Source: Kribbella steppae
GTDB lineage: Bacteria; Actinomycetota; Actinomycetes; Propionibacteriales; Kribbellaceae
NCBI RefSeq assembly: GCF_004342025.1
Contig: NZ_SLWN01000007.1
Location: 1-64,000 of the forward strand
DNA length: 64,000 nucleotides
Reading direction: 5' to 3'
In this document: piece by piece, positions 51,587-59,936 of the stretch
How positions within the stretch are numbered: position 1 is the stretch's first letter
Layout of the letters: each line of letters begins with the position of its first letter
The notes under the pieces: model-generated
Seen by the model: the letters and a program-made list of their open reading frames with translations, nothing else
What the model was told of the DNA's origin: nothing
Databases searched by the model: none
Program-made: the position numbers and the translations under genes

Positions 51587-52648
51587 ATGACAGTCCAATT
51601 GGCCGAACCGTCGCCTGCGAAATCGCAGGCCGGGTCCGGCGCCCGCTCCGGGGCGTCGGTCGGCGACCTGGCCCGCCGGCCGGAGACCGGCGCCCTGATC
51701 GGCACGATCAGTGTCTTCGTCTTCTTCGCGATCTTCGGCGGCGGACAGTTCCTGTCCGCCGGCGGTGCCGCGAGCTGGCTCAACGTCGCCGCCGAACTCG
51801 GCATCATCGCGATCCCGGTCGGCCTGCTGATGGTCGCGGGTGAGCTGGATCTGTCCGTCGGCTCGGTCCTGGCGTCGAGTTCGATGACAGTGGCGATCAT
51901 CTCCGGCTACTGGGGAGCACCGGTGATCGTCGGCATCGTGGCCGCGCTCGCGCTCGGCCTGGCCGTCGGCTTCCTGAACGGCCTGCTGGTGACCCGGACG
52001 AACGTCCCGTCGTTCATCGTCACCCTCGCGACGCTGTCCGGACTCTCCGGCCTCACCCTCGGCCTGTCCCGGGTCATCACCGGTACGACGAGCGTCGCCA
52101 TCGACCCCGGCCAGCCGGCCAAGCAACTGCTGGGCACGCTGGTGGGCGGCAAGTTCGAGGTCGCGATCTTCTGGTGGATCGCCGCGGTGCTCGTGGTCGG
52201 CTGGCTGCTGCACGTCAGCCCGTACGGCAACTGGGTCTTCGCCGTCGGCGGCGACAAGGAGAGCGCCCGCGCCACCGGCATCCCGGTCCAGGGGGTGAAG
52301 ATCACGCTCTTCATGGCCTCGGGGCTCGGAGCCGCGTCGGTCGGTGTCATCCAGACCATGCTCTACAACAGCGCCCAGGTGGCGAACGGCCAGTCCTTCG
52401 TCTTCAACTCGATCATCGCGGTCGTCATCGGCGGTGTGCTGCTGACCGGTGGCTACGGCTCGGTCCTCGGCATCGTGCTCGGCACCCTCACCTTCGCGAT
52501 CGTCAGCCAGGGCATCTACTACACCGGCTGGAACTCCGACTGGGCCGCGCTGATCCTCGGTGTGCTGATCCTGGCCGCCGTACTGATGAACAACACATTC
52601 CGGCGGATGGCGCTGTCCACTGCGCCTCGCACGAAGAGGAAGGGCTGA
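51587..52648 (+). CDS. Sugar ABC transporter permease
   Basis: A 353-residue membrane protein of the BPD_transp_2 (ribose/xylose-type) class with about ten helices. The coupling-loop phrases are ELGIIAIPVGLLMVAGELDL and GGDKESARATGIPVQGVKI. The ATG at 51587 is preferred over a GTG at 51575 for its spacing from GAAGGTGG. As the sole permease it should form a homodimer. It is followed two bases later by the ATPase gene. Confidence 0.9.
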   Translation: MTVQLAEPSPAKSQAGSGARSGASVGDLARRPETGALIGTISVFVFFAIFGGGQFLSAGGAASWLNVAAELGIIAIPVGLLMVAGELDLSVGSVLASSSMTVAIISGYWGAPVIVGIVAALALGLAVGFLNGLLVTRTNVPSFIVTLATLSGLSGLTLGLSRVITGTTSVAIDPGQPAKQLLGTLVGGKFEVAIFWWIAAVLVVGWLLHVSPYGNWVFAVGGDKESARATGIPVQGVKITLFMASGLGAASVGVIQTMLYNSAQVANGQSFVFNSIIAVVIGGVLLTGGYGSVLGIVLGTLTFAIVSQGIYYTGWNSDWAALILGVLILAAVLMNNTFRRMALSTAPRTKRKG

Positions 52649-52650
52649 TC

Positions 52651-53460
52651 ATGGCGGCACCACTGCTCGAGCTGAGTGACGTCTGTAAGTCGTTCGGCGC
52701 GACCGACGTACTGACCGATATCTCGCTGCGCGTGCAACCGGGTGAAGTGCTCTGTCTGCTCGGTGACAACGGCGCCGGCAAGTCGACCCTGATCAAGATC
52801 CTGTCCGGTGTTCACCAGCCGAGCTCGGGGGCGATCCGGGCCAATGGCGAGGCGGTCGTCTTCCGGAGCCCGCGGGATGCGAGTGGGCACGGCATCGCGA
52901 CCGTCCACCAGTTCGGCGGCACGTTCCCGCTGATGTCGATCGGGCGCTCGTTCTTCGTCGGTTCCGAGCCGACCAAGTGGCGTGGACCGTTCCGTCGCTA
53001 CGACCGGAGGTTCGCCGGCGGGGTCGCCGTCCGCGAGATGCAGGGTCTCGGCATCACCCGGGTGACCGACGGAGACCGCCTGGTCGGCGGGCTGTCCGGT
53101 GGCGAGCGGCAGGCGCTGGCGATCGCCCGGGCCGTGTACTTCGGCGCGAAACTGCTCATCCTCGACGAGCCCACTGCGGCACTCGGGGTGAAGGAGGCCG
53201 CCCACGTCCTGCGGATCATCATGCAGGCGCGCCAGAAGGGCATCGCGGTCGTGCTGGTCACGCACCACGTCACCCACGCGATGACGGTCGGCGACCACTT
53301 CGCCGTACTGATCCGGGGCTCGCTGGCCGCGGACTTCCGCAAGGGCGAACGGACCCGGGAAGAGATCACCGACCTGATGGCCGGTGGCGAGGCGATGGCC
53401 GAACTCGAGGCCGAGATCGAAGCATTCACGACCACCGAAGCGAAGGCAGGACAGCTGTGA
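52651..53460 (+). CDS. Sugar ABC transporter ATP-binding protein
   Basis: A 269-residue single-domain ATPase. Walker A is GDNGAGKSTL, the signature is LSGGERQALAIARA, Walker B is LLILDEPTAAL and the switch His is in THHVTHA. Ribose-type transporters usually carry a two-domain ATPase of about 500 residues. This one has a single domain, as in the short-form FrcA/XylG-like subset, and would work as a homodimer. GAAGAGGAAGGGCTGATC precedes the ATG. It overlaps the dehydrogenase gene by GTGA. Confidence 0.9.
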   Translation: MAAPLLELSDVCKSFGATDVLTDISLRVQPGEVLCLLGDNGAGKSTLIKILSGVHQPSSGAIRANGEAVVFRSPRDASGHGIATVHQFGGTFPLMSIGRSFFVGSEPTKWRGPFRRYDRRFAGGVAVREMQGLGITRVTDGDRLVGGLSGGERQALAIARAVYFGAKLLILDEPTAALGVKEAAHVLRIIMQARQKGIAVVLVTHHVTHAMTVGDHFAVLIRGSLAADFRKGERTREEITDLMAGGEAMAELEAEIEAFTTTEAKAGQL

Positions 53461-54629
53461 CCCAGAACTCCCTCGGCGTGGCGGTGATCGGTGCGGGCAT
53501 GGTCGGCCGTGCGCATGCCGCGGGCTACCGCGCCGCGTCCCAGCTCTACGACCTCGACATGCCCGAGATCCGCCTGGTCGCGGTCGCCGACGCGCACGAA
53601 CCGTTCGCCGTCGATGGCGCCAAGCGGTTCGGCTACCAGCGGGCGGAGACCTCCTGGCAGGCGATCGTCGACGCGCCGGACATCGACGTGGTTTCCGTTG
53701 CCATCGCCAACGAGTTGCACCGACCGGTGGTCGAAGCATTGCTTGCTGCGGGCAAACATGTGCTCTGCGAGAAGCCACTCGCACCCTCGGTCGACGACGC
53801 CAAGGCCATGGTCACCGCGGCCGAGGCTGCAGACACCGTGTCGGCCGTCGGCTTCTCGTTCCGTCGTACGCCGGGAATCAACGCCATCCGTGAACAGCTC
53901 GGAGCGATCGGGCCGGTGCGCCACTTCAACGGCCACTACTGGTGCGACTACGCCCAGAACCCCGGCAACCCGATGAGTTGGCGCTACAAGGGCGGTCCCG
54001 GTTCGGGCGCTCTCGCGGATATCGGCAGTCATATGGTCGATCTTGGCGAGTACTTGTGTGGCCCAATCGCCAGTGTCAGCGGTGCTGTCTTCCAGACGTT
54101 CACGACCGAGCGTCCGGTACCGCTGGGCGCCACCGTCGGGCACGCGGCAGGCGCTGTCGGCGACACGTTGGAGCCGGTCGAGAACGAAGACATCGCCACC
54201 TTCACGGCCACCTTCGCCAGCGGCGCGGTCGGTACGTTCTCGATCAGCCGGATCTCGCACGGCCTGCCGAACGGGCTCGGGTTCGAGATCTTCGCCGCCG
54301 ACGGCGCCGCGGCCTTCGACCTGAACCGGCCGGGCGAGTTCACCTTCGCCGACCACGGTCCCGACGGCAAGACCAACGGCTTTCGTTCCGTGCTCATCGG
54401 TCCGCAGCACCCGGGGATCGACAAGGGCATCCCGATGGACTTCCCCTCGGTCGGCCACGGCCAGAACGAGCTGTTCGCCTGGCAGGCCCGCGCGTTCCTG
54501 GACCAGGTCGCGGGGACCGGCAAGCTCCCGCCGGTGCCGTCCCTGGCCGACGGTCTGCACAACCTCGAGATCCTCGCCGCCGTCACCCAGTCCGCGCTCA
54601 ACCACGGCCAGGCCGTCTCCCTGATCTGA
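53457..54629 (+). CDS. Gfo/Idh/MocA-family sugar dehydrogenase
   Basis: A 390-residue oxidoreductase. The Rossmann motif is VIGAGMVGRAHA, the catalytic Lys is in CEKPLAP, and the substrate motif is GALADIGSHMVDLGEYL with Asp and His spaced as usual. It starts at a GTG overlapping the ATPase stop. With two TIM-barrel isomerase-like genes downstream, it probably oxidises the imported sugar to a 3-keto or inosose-type intermediate. Levoglucosan dehydrogenase and inositol dehydrogenase are both in this family. Confidence 0.88.
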   Translation: MTQNSLGVAVIGAGMVGRAHAAGYRAASQLYDLDMPEIRLVAVADAHEPFAVDGAKRFGYQRAETSWQAIVDAPDIDVVSVAIANELHRPVVEALLAAGKHVLCEKPLAPSVDDAKAMVTAAEAADTVSAVGFSFRRTPGINAIREQLGAIGPVRHFNGHYWCDYAQNPGNPMSWRYKGGPGSGALADIGSHMVDLGEYLCGPIASVSGAVFQTFTTERPVPLGATVGHAAGAVGDTLEPVENEDIATFTATFASGAVGTFSISRISHGLPNGLGFEIFAADGAAAFDLNRPGEFTFADHGPDGKTNGFRSVLIGPQHPGIDKGIPMDFPSVGHGQNELFAWQARAFLDQVAGTGKLPPVPSLADGLHNLEILAAVTQSALNHGQAVSLI

Positions 54630-54640
54630 AAGGACCCTTC

Positions 54641-55639
54641 ATGAAGCTCGGCGCCTACACCGCCTGCCTGCACGACAAGTCCCTCGACGAGGCGCTGGCG
54701 ATCCTCCGCGACCTCGGCCTGACCAGCGTCGAGATCAACGCCGGCGGTTTCATCGGTACGCCGCACCTGCCGGTCGGGCAACTCCTGGAGAGCGCGTCGG
54801 CACGCGAGGAATACCTGGCCGTCTTCGAGAAGTACGGCATCGAACTCACCGCCCTGAACTGCAACGGCAACCCGCTTCACCCCGACCCCGAGATCACCCA
54901 CGGCGACGACCTCAAACGCAGCATCGAACTGGCCGGCCTGCTCGGCATCAAGACCGTCATCACCATGTCCGGGCTCCCCGCGGCCGAGCCCGGCGGTACC
55001 CGGCCGTCCTGGACCGTCATCCCCTGGGACAGCGTCTACAAGGAGACCCTGGACTACCAGTGGGACGAGGTCGCCGTACCGTTCTGGACCGAGATCGAGG
55101 CGCTCGCCGCGGAGCACGACGTGCGCGTCGCGATCGAAATGCACCCGCACAACCTCGTCTTCAACCCGGCCACCTTGAAGCGACTCGTCGAGCGGACCAA
55201 CGCCACCCACATCGGCGCGGAGCTGGACCCGAGTCACCTGTTCTGGCAGCACATCGATCCGGTGCAGGCGATCGAGGACCTGGGCGACCTCGTCTTCTTC
55301 GCCGCCGCGAAGGACACGCTCATCCACGACACCGCCGCGATCAACGGCGTACTGGACGACCGGTTCGAATGGATCCCGGCCGAGGAGAAGCCGCTCGGCC
55401 TCGGCGGTCGCTACACCGTCACCCGCTGGCCTGCCGTCCCGGGCTGGTCGTTCGTCGCCGTCGGTCGCGGCCACGACGTCGACTTCTGGGCCCGATTCCT
55501 GACCGCGCTGCACAAGGTCAACCCGCAACTGCCGGTGAACATCGAGCACGAGGACGCCTCGTTCGGCCAGATCGAGGGCCTGAAGTTCGCCGCCGACAAC
55601 CTGATCACGGCCGCGGAGAAGGCCGGGGTCCTTGAATGA
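54641..55639 (+). CDS. TIM-barrel sugar isomerase/epimerase/lyase-like enzyme (first)
   Basis: A 332-residue AP-endonuclease-2-fold enzyme. Metal-ligand phrases are AIEMHPHNL, GAELDPSHLFWQ, FAAAKDTLIH and NIEHEDASF, giving the Glu-Asp-His-Glu set. AAAGGACCCTTC precedes the ATG. It overlaps the second isomerase gene by ATGA. The DPSHLFWQ phrase is common in enzymes handling keto sugars next to Gfo/Idh dehydrogenases. It may do beta-elimination or isomerisation of the dehydrogenase product. Confidence 0.85.
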   Translation: MKLGAYTACLHDKSLDEALAILRDLGLTSVEINAGGFIGTPHLPVGQLLESASAREEYLAVFEKYGIELTALNCNGNPLHPDPEITHGDDLKRSIELAGLLGIKTVITMSGLPAAEPGGTRPSWTVIPWDSVYKETLDYQWDEVAVPFWTEIEALAAEHDVRVAIEMHPHNLVFNPATLKRLVERTNATHIGAELDPSHLFWQHIDPVQAIEDLGDLVFFAAAKDTLIHDTAAINGVLDDRFEWIPAEEKPLGLGGRYTVTRWPAVPGWSFVAVGRGHDVDFWARFLTALHKVNPQLPVNIEHEDASFGQIEGLKFAADNLITAAEKAGVLE

Positions 55640-56502
55640 AGATTGCGCTCGACCCCTACATGTTCCGTACGACGCCACTGCTCGAGCTGCCCGGGCTCGT
55701 CGCCGACCTGGGCTACGAGTACATCGAGCTGTCACCCCGCGAGGACTTCACCCCGTTCTTCCTGCACCCCCGCGCGGACGACGCGACGGTGAAGGCGTTC
55801 AAGAAGGCCCTCGACGCGGCCGGGGTGAAGATCGCCTCCCACCTGCCGTTGTACCGCTGGTCCGGGCCCGACGAGGACGAGCGCCAGGCCGCGGTCCGGT
55901 ACTGGAAACGCGCCATCCAACTCACCGTCGACCTCGACTGCCGGGTGATGAACTCCGAGTTCAACGGCCGGCCCGAACAGGCCAGCCGAAGTGAGGGGAT
56001 GTTCTGGAAGTCGATGGCCGAACTCCTCCCGGTCTTCGAACGCGAAGGCGTGGAGTTGCGCCTCGAACCGCACCCTGACGACTTCATCGAAGACGGCCTC
56101 GTCGCCGTCGACATGATCCGCGGCATCAACAGCCCGCTGGTGTCCTTCCTCTACTGCGCCCCGCACACATTCCACATGGGCGGCAACATGGTCGAGATCA
56201 TGCAGTACGCCGGCCAACTGCTGACCCAACTACACCTGGCGGACTCCTTCGACCATCGGGCCTCGTCCGGGCTGCGCTACATCGTCAACCCACCCGGATC
56301 GACCGCCCGGATCCACCAGCACCTCGACATCGGCCAGGGCGAGGTCGACTGGGACACCTTCTTCACCACGCTGGGCAAACTCGGCTTCGGCGACCGCGAC
56401 GACACAATCATGACGTCCTGCGTCTTTGCCTGGGAGGACCGCGCCCGCGGCTCATCGACGTACATGCGGGAGACCATCGACCAGTATGTGAGCGCCTGGT
56501 GA
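55636..56502 (+). CDS. TIM-barrel sugar isomerase/epimerase/hydratase-like enzyme (second)
   Basis: A 288-residue enzyme of the same fold as the gene before it but clearly distinct. Metal-ligand phrases are MNSEFNG, LRLEPHPDDF, HLADSFDHRASSG and HQHLDIGQGEVDW. It ends the operon. A Gfo/Idh dehydrogenase plus two different isomerase-fold enzymes is the gene set of 3-keto-sugar pathways such as levoglucosan (LgdA, LgdB1, LgdB2). By that model this would be the hydratase. A second Gfo/Idh (LgdC) is missing here. Confidence 0.83.
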   Translation: MKIALDPYMFRTTPLLELPGLVADLGYEYIELSPREDFTPFFLHPRADDATVKAFKKALDAAGVKIASHLPLYRWSGPDEDERQAAVRYWKRAIQLTVDLDCRVMNSEFNGRPEQASRSEGMFWKSMAELLPVFEREGVELRLEPHPDDFIEDGLVAVDMIRGINSPLVSFLYCAPHTFHMGGNMVEIMQYAGQLLTQLHLADSFDHRASSGLRYIVNPPGSTARIHQHLDIGQGEVDWDTFFTTLGKLGFGDRDDTIMTSCVFAWEDRARGSSTYMRETIDQYVSAW

Positions 56503-56577
56503 CGCGGGTCGGTCCGGATGGTGAGCGGGCCGAGATTTGTCGCCGGTGGCCAAGAATCGGTGTGTGACACTGCCGCT

Positions 56578-57210
56578 ATGCCGATCGACCAGCAGCTTCT
56601 CCTGGCGTTCTTCGTGACCACCGTGATCGCGATGATCACGCCCGGACCGGACATGTTGTTCGTGCTCGGCTGTGGGATGCGCGGTGGGCCCCGGGCGGGC
56701 CTCCTCGCAACCGCGGGCGTCGCGACGAGCGAGGCGGTCCACGTCGCCGTGGCGGCCGCAGGGCTGGCTGCCCTGTTCCACGCGGCGCCGGTCGCGTTCA
56801 CCGCCGTTCGGATCATCGGCGCCGCCTACCTCATCTATCTCGGCGTGCAGCTGATCCGCCACCGCAAGGACAGCGAGAAGGAGGGGCCGGCGACCGACGT
56901 CGGCGTCTCCGGGCGTCGTGCCTATCTCAGCGGGCTGACGACCAACCTGCTGAACCCGAAGATGGTCACGTTCACGATCGCTTTCCTGCCGCAGTTCATC
57001 AATCCGGACCTGGGCCGGGTGTGGCTGCAGTTCACGATCCTCGGCAGCATTCTGATCGCCCTGGAGTTCCTTGTGGACGGCACCGTCGGTGTGCTGGCCG
57101 GTCGCATCGGCGGCTGGCTGCGAACCCGCCGCGCAGCTCGCCGGCGCATCGACACCGCGACCGGAGGCATCTTCATCGGGCTCGGCGTCCGGCTGGCGCT
57201 CCAACGCTGA
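56578..57210 (+). CDS. LysE-family amino-acid exporter
   Basis: A 210-residue protein with six membrane segments. Hallmarks are the N-terminal ITPGPDMLFVLGCGMRGG, GAAYLIYLGVQLIRHR and TTNLLNPKMVTFTIAFLPQF. The ATG at 56578 gives the standard family start. Members (LysE/RhtB) export amino acids or their lactones. It is on the same strand as the thioesterase 29 bases later. Confidence 0.87.
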   Translation: MPIDQQLLLAFFVTTVIAMITPGPDMLFVLGCGMRGGPRAGLLATAGVATSEAVHVAVAAAGLAALFHAAPVAFTAVRIIGAAYLIYLGVQLIRHRKDSEKEGPATDVGVSGRRAYLSGLTTNLLNPKMVTFTIAFLPQFINPDLGRVWLQFTILGSILIALEFLVDGTVGVLAGRIGGWLRTRRAARRRIDTATGGIFIGLGVRLALQR

Positions 57211-57225
57211 TAGCCCCGGCGCGAG

Positions 57226-57239
57226 TACAGTCCCGTCGC
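57226..57239 (+). promoter_or_regulatory. Candidate -10 box for a leaderless thioesterase transcript
   Basis: TACAGT ends eight bases before the thioesterase ATG at 57240 and no ribosome site is present. The element fits the TANNNT pattern seen before other starts in this window. Confidence 0.38.
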
Positions 57240-57680
57240 ATGGAGGAGGCGGCACCTGAGGTGCAGGAGCGGGTCAGGGACAGTTTCGAGCGCCAGGGGC
57301 TGATGCATCATCTGGGCGCCCGGCTCTCGGAGATCGCGCCCGGTCGGGTGCACATCGTGCTTCCCAGCCGGCCCGAGGTGACGCAGCAGCACGGGTACTT
57401 CCACGCGGGTGCCACCAGCGCGATCGCGGACAGCGCCGGTGGCTATGCGGCGTACACGCTGTTCCCCGAGGACAGCTCGGTGCTCACGGTCGAGTACAAG
57501 ATCAACCTTCTGGCCCCTGCCGAAGGCGATCACCTCGAAGCAGTGGGGACTGTGCTGAGGTCTGGACGCACCCTGACCGTGTGCCGCCTGGAAGTCTTTG
57601 GTGTTCGGGCTGCGGAGAGGTCGCTGGTCGCGTCAGGTCAGCAGACGTTGATCTGCGTGGACAAGCGGCCGGAGCGCTAA
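57240..57680 (+). CDS. PaaI-family hotdog thioesterase
   Basis: A 146-residue hotdog protein. The central motif HGYFHAGATSAIADSAGGYAA carries the catalytic Asp, and EYKINLLAPAEG is the partner strand. Members hydrolyse acyl-CoA thioesters, often of aromatic-degradation side products. Its stop overlaps the convergent pobA stop by four bases. Its place beside the pca/pob operon supports an aryl-CoA role, but the strands differ. Confidence 0.85.
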   Translation: MEEAAPEVQERVRDSFERQGLMHHLGARLSEIAPGRVHIVLPSRPEVTQQHGYFHAGATSAIADSAGGYAAYTLFPEDSSVLTVEYKINLLAPAEGDHLEAVGTVLRSGRTLTVCRLEVFGVRAAERSLVASGQQTLICVDKRPER

Positions 57681-58852
57681 CTCGGCCAGCCCGTGTAGGA
57701 CTCGGCGAGGAAGCTGCGGCCGTGGTCGGAGTCGACGACGGCCGACAGTTCGCCGAGTTGGCGTCGTACGTCGAACTCGGTCGCGTCCGGGACCGCGTGC
57801 AGCAGCGTCGTCATCCAGGCCGAGAAGTACTGCGCCTTCCACACCCGCGACAGCGCGCGTGGGGTGTAGGCGTCGAGGGCTGACTTGTCGTTCTTGAGTA
57901 CGGCGCGCTCCAGCACCTCGGCCAGGACGCGTACGTCGGCGAGCGCGAGGTTGAGCCCCTTCGCACCTGTCGGCGGAACGGTGTGTGCGGCGTCCCCGGC
58001 CAGCAGCAGGTTCCCGTGGCGGATCGGCTCGCACACGTAGGAACGGAACGGCAGCACGGTCTTGCTGAAGATGCGGCCCTCCTTCAGCGTGAAGCCGTCC
58101 TCGCCGGCCAGGCGGGCCTGCAGTTCGGCCCAGATCCGGTCTTCGGACCAGTCGTCGACCGACTCCTCCGGTGAGCATTGGAAATACATCCGCTGCACCG
58201 AGTCGGTCCGTTGACTGATCAGGGCGAAGCCGCGGTCGGAGCGGGTGTAGATCAGTTCGGGTGCGCTCGGCGGCGCCTCGCACAGGATGCCGAACCAGGC
58301 GAACGGGTACTGCCGGAAGTACTCCTGGCGGTTCTCCACCGCCGACCGGGTCATACTCCGCGAGCCGTCGGCACCGACCAGTACGTCGCAGCGCACCTCG
58401 TGCTCGACACCGTCGACATCGGTGAACAGCATCCCCGGCTGGTCACTGGTCACGTCCACGACGGCGGTGTCGGTGACGCCGTACCGCACGTCGCCGCCGT
58501 CTCGCACGCGGGCGTTCGCGAGGTCGATGAAGACGTCGGTCTGCGGATAGAGCCAGGTGGATGCGCCGACCAGCGCCTGGAAGTCGATCCGGTGACTCAC
58601 TCCGCCGAAACGCAACTCGATCCCGCGATGCTCGTGACCATCGTGCAGCACCCGATCGGAGACGCCCGACTCCACCAGTAGCCGGACGCTGTCACGCTCC
58701 AGGATTCCCGCGCGATGGGTGTGCTCGATCTCGTCCCGGCTGCGCGTCTCGATCACCACCGAGTCGATGCCGGAGACCTGCAGCAGGTGGGACAACATCA
58801 GACCGGCCGGCCCACCGCCGACAATGCCAACCGAGGTACGCCCGTGCTTCAT
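57677..58852 (-). CDS. pobA: 4-hydroxybenzoate 3-monooxygenase
   Basis: A 391-residue class A flavin monooxygenase. The FAD motif is GIVGGGPAGL (9-18), the second is the ADGSRSMTR stretch and the third GDAAHTVPPTGAKGLNLALA. The phrases THRAGILERDSVRLL and RMYFQCSPEESV are typical of PobA. It converts 4-hydroxybenzoate to protocatechuate with NAD(P)H and oxygen. It is the last gene of the operon, overlapping pcaC by ATGA, and feeds the pcaHG dioxygenase encoded upstream. Confidence 0.92.
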   Translation of the reverse strand: MKHGRTSVGIVGGGPAGLMLSHLLQVSGIDSVVIETRSRDEIEHTHRAGILERDSVRLLVESGVSDRVLHDGHEHRGIELRFGGVSHRIDFQALVGASTWLYPQTDVFIDLANARVRDGGDVRYGVTDTAVVDVTSDQPGMLFTDVDGVEHEVRCDVLVGADGSRSMTRSAVENRQEYFRQYPFAWFGILCEAPPSAPELIYTRSDRGFALISQRTDSVQRMYFQCSPEESVDDWSEDRIWAELQARLAGEDGFTLKEGRIFSKTVLPFRSYVCEPIRHGNLLLAGDAAHTVPPTGAKGLNLALADVRVLAEVLERAVLKNDKSALDAYTPRALSRVWKAQYFSAWMTTLLHAVPDATEFDVRRQLGELSAVVDSDHGRSFLAESYTGWPS

Positions 58853-59214
58853 GAGCTCTCCTCGAGTACGGCGTTCGCGACCGCGAAGGCGTGGTTCGCT
58901 GCCGGGACGCCGCAGTACACGGCGGTCTGCAGGATGATCTCGGCGATCTCGTCGCGGGTCAGGCCGTTGCGGAGCGCGGCCCGGAGGTGGAGTTCGAGCT
59001 CCGACCAGTGGCCGTGGGCAATCAATGCGGTGAGCGTGATGAAGCTGCGGTCGCGCCGCTCGAGCCCTGGCCGGGTCCAGATCTCACCCCAGGCGTAGCG
59101 GGTGATGAAATCCTGGAAGTCGGTCGTGAGGTCGGTCTTCGCTGCTTCGGCGCGGTCGACATGGGGGTCGCCGAGGACTTCCCGTCGTACCGTCATGCCC
59201 TCGTCGTACGTCAT
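58849..59214 (-). CDS. pcaC: 4-carboxymuconolactone decarboxylase
   Basis: A 121-residue AhpD-like helical protein. The motif GLERRDRSFITLTALIAHGH and NGLTRDEIAEIILQTAVYCG with the single Cys are typical. It decarboxylates 4-carboxymuconolactone to 3-oxoadipate enol-lactone. It overlaps both neighbours by four bases. In many actinobacteria PcaC is fused behind PcaD as PcaL; here the two are separate, coupled genes. Confidence 0.92.
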   Translation of the reverse strand: MTYDEGMTVRREVLGDPHVDRAEAAKTDLTTDFQDFITRYAWGEIWTRPGLERRDRSFITLTALIAHGHWSELELHLRAALRNGLTRDEIAEIILQTAVYCGVPAANHAFAVANAVLEESS

Positions 59215-59936
59215 CGCGCACCTCGTTGGGTTGTGAAGAACGCCCTGAGCAGGGTCGCCACGGCGTGCGGATCCTCGGCCGCCGGCAGGTGTCCGCAGCC
59301 GGCCAGCTCGATGCCGGCGCTGCTCACGACCGAGTCGTGCTCGCCGACGGCGACCAGCACCGGCACCTTTGCGTCGTGGTCACGTACGTCGAACTCGGCG
59401 AGGGCGTCGCAGACGAGTGCGTAGGAGCCTGGGTCGGCGTCGAGCAATGACGTGAGCAGCGCGCCGGCGATCTCGGGCCGCCGGTCCGTGAAGCCGGGTG
59501 CGAACCACCGCTCGGCCGAGCCGGACACCATGACGCCGGTCCCGGCACGGCGGACCAACTCGGCCCGTTCCCGCCAGGCCTGCGCGTCGCCGATCTTGGG
59601 CGCCGTCGCCAGCGCGGCGACCGCACCGAACGGTCCGGGGTCGAGGGCGAGCTGCAAACCCACGGCCCCGCCGACGGAGATGCCGGCATACCAGGCGTCC
59701 CGGCCATCTGGAATCTCACGTACGGCGGACGCCAAGTCAGCGATCGTGAACGGCTCCGACGCAGAACGGCTCCGGCCGTGTCCCGGCAGATCCCACCCGA
59801 CCACCTCGAAGTCGCCGAGTCGTCGCGCGCATTCACCCCACAACGCCTCGACCGACGTACCGAGCGACGGCCCGACCACAAGCAACTCGCCGACACCCGG
59901 CTCACCGGCGAGCCGGGTCGCGACAAGCTCAACCAC
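59211..59936 (-). CDS. pcaD: 3-oxoadipate enol-lactonase
   Basis: A 241-residue alpha/beta hydrolase. The oxyanion start is VGPSLGTSVEALW, the nucleophile elbow is AGISVGGAVG (Ser), and the charge-relay Asp and His are in VGEHDSVV and GCGHLPAAEDP. It opens the enol-lactone to 3-oxoadipate. The GTG at 59936, preceded by GGAAGTCTC, is preferred; an ATG at 59963 would add nine residues without a ribosome site. It overlaps pcaB by eight bases. Confidence 0.88.
   Translation of the reverse strand: MVELVATRLAGEPGVGELLVVGPSLGTSVEALWGECARRLGDFEVVGWDLPGHGRSRSASEPFTIADLASAVREIPDGRDAWYAGISVGGAVGLQLALDPGPFGAVAALATAPKIGDAQAWRERAELVRRAGTGVMVSGSAERWFAPGFTDRRPEIAGALLTSLLDADPGSYALVCDALAEFDVRDHDAKVPVLVAVGEHDSVVSSAGIELAGCGHLPAAEDPHAVATLLRAFFTTQRGAR

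Noticed and set aside
54029..55735. 568-codon minus-strand frame across the dehydrogenase and isomerase genes
   Set aside because: It is a shadow of conserved plus-strand enzymes, with no motif and no ribosome site.
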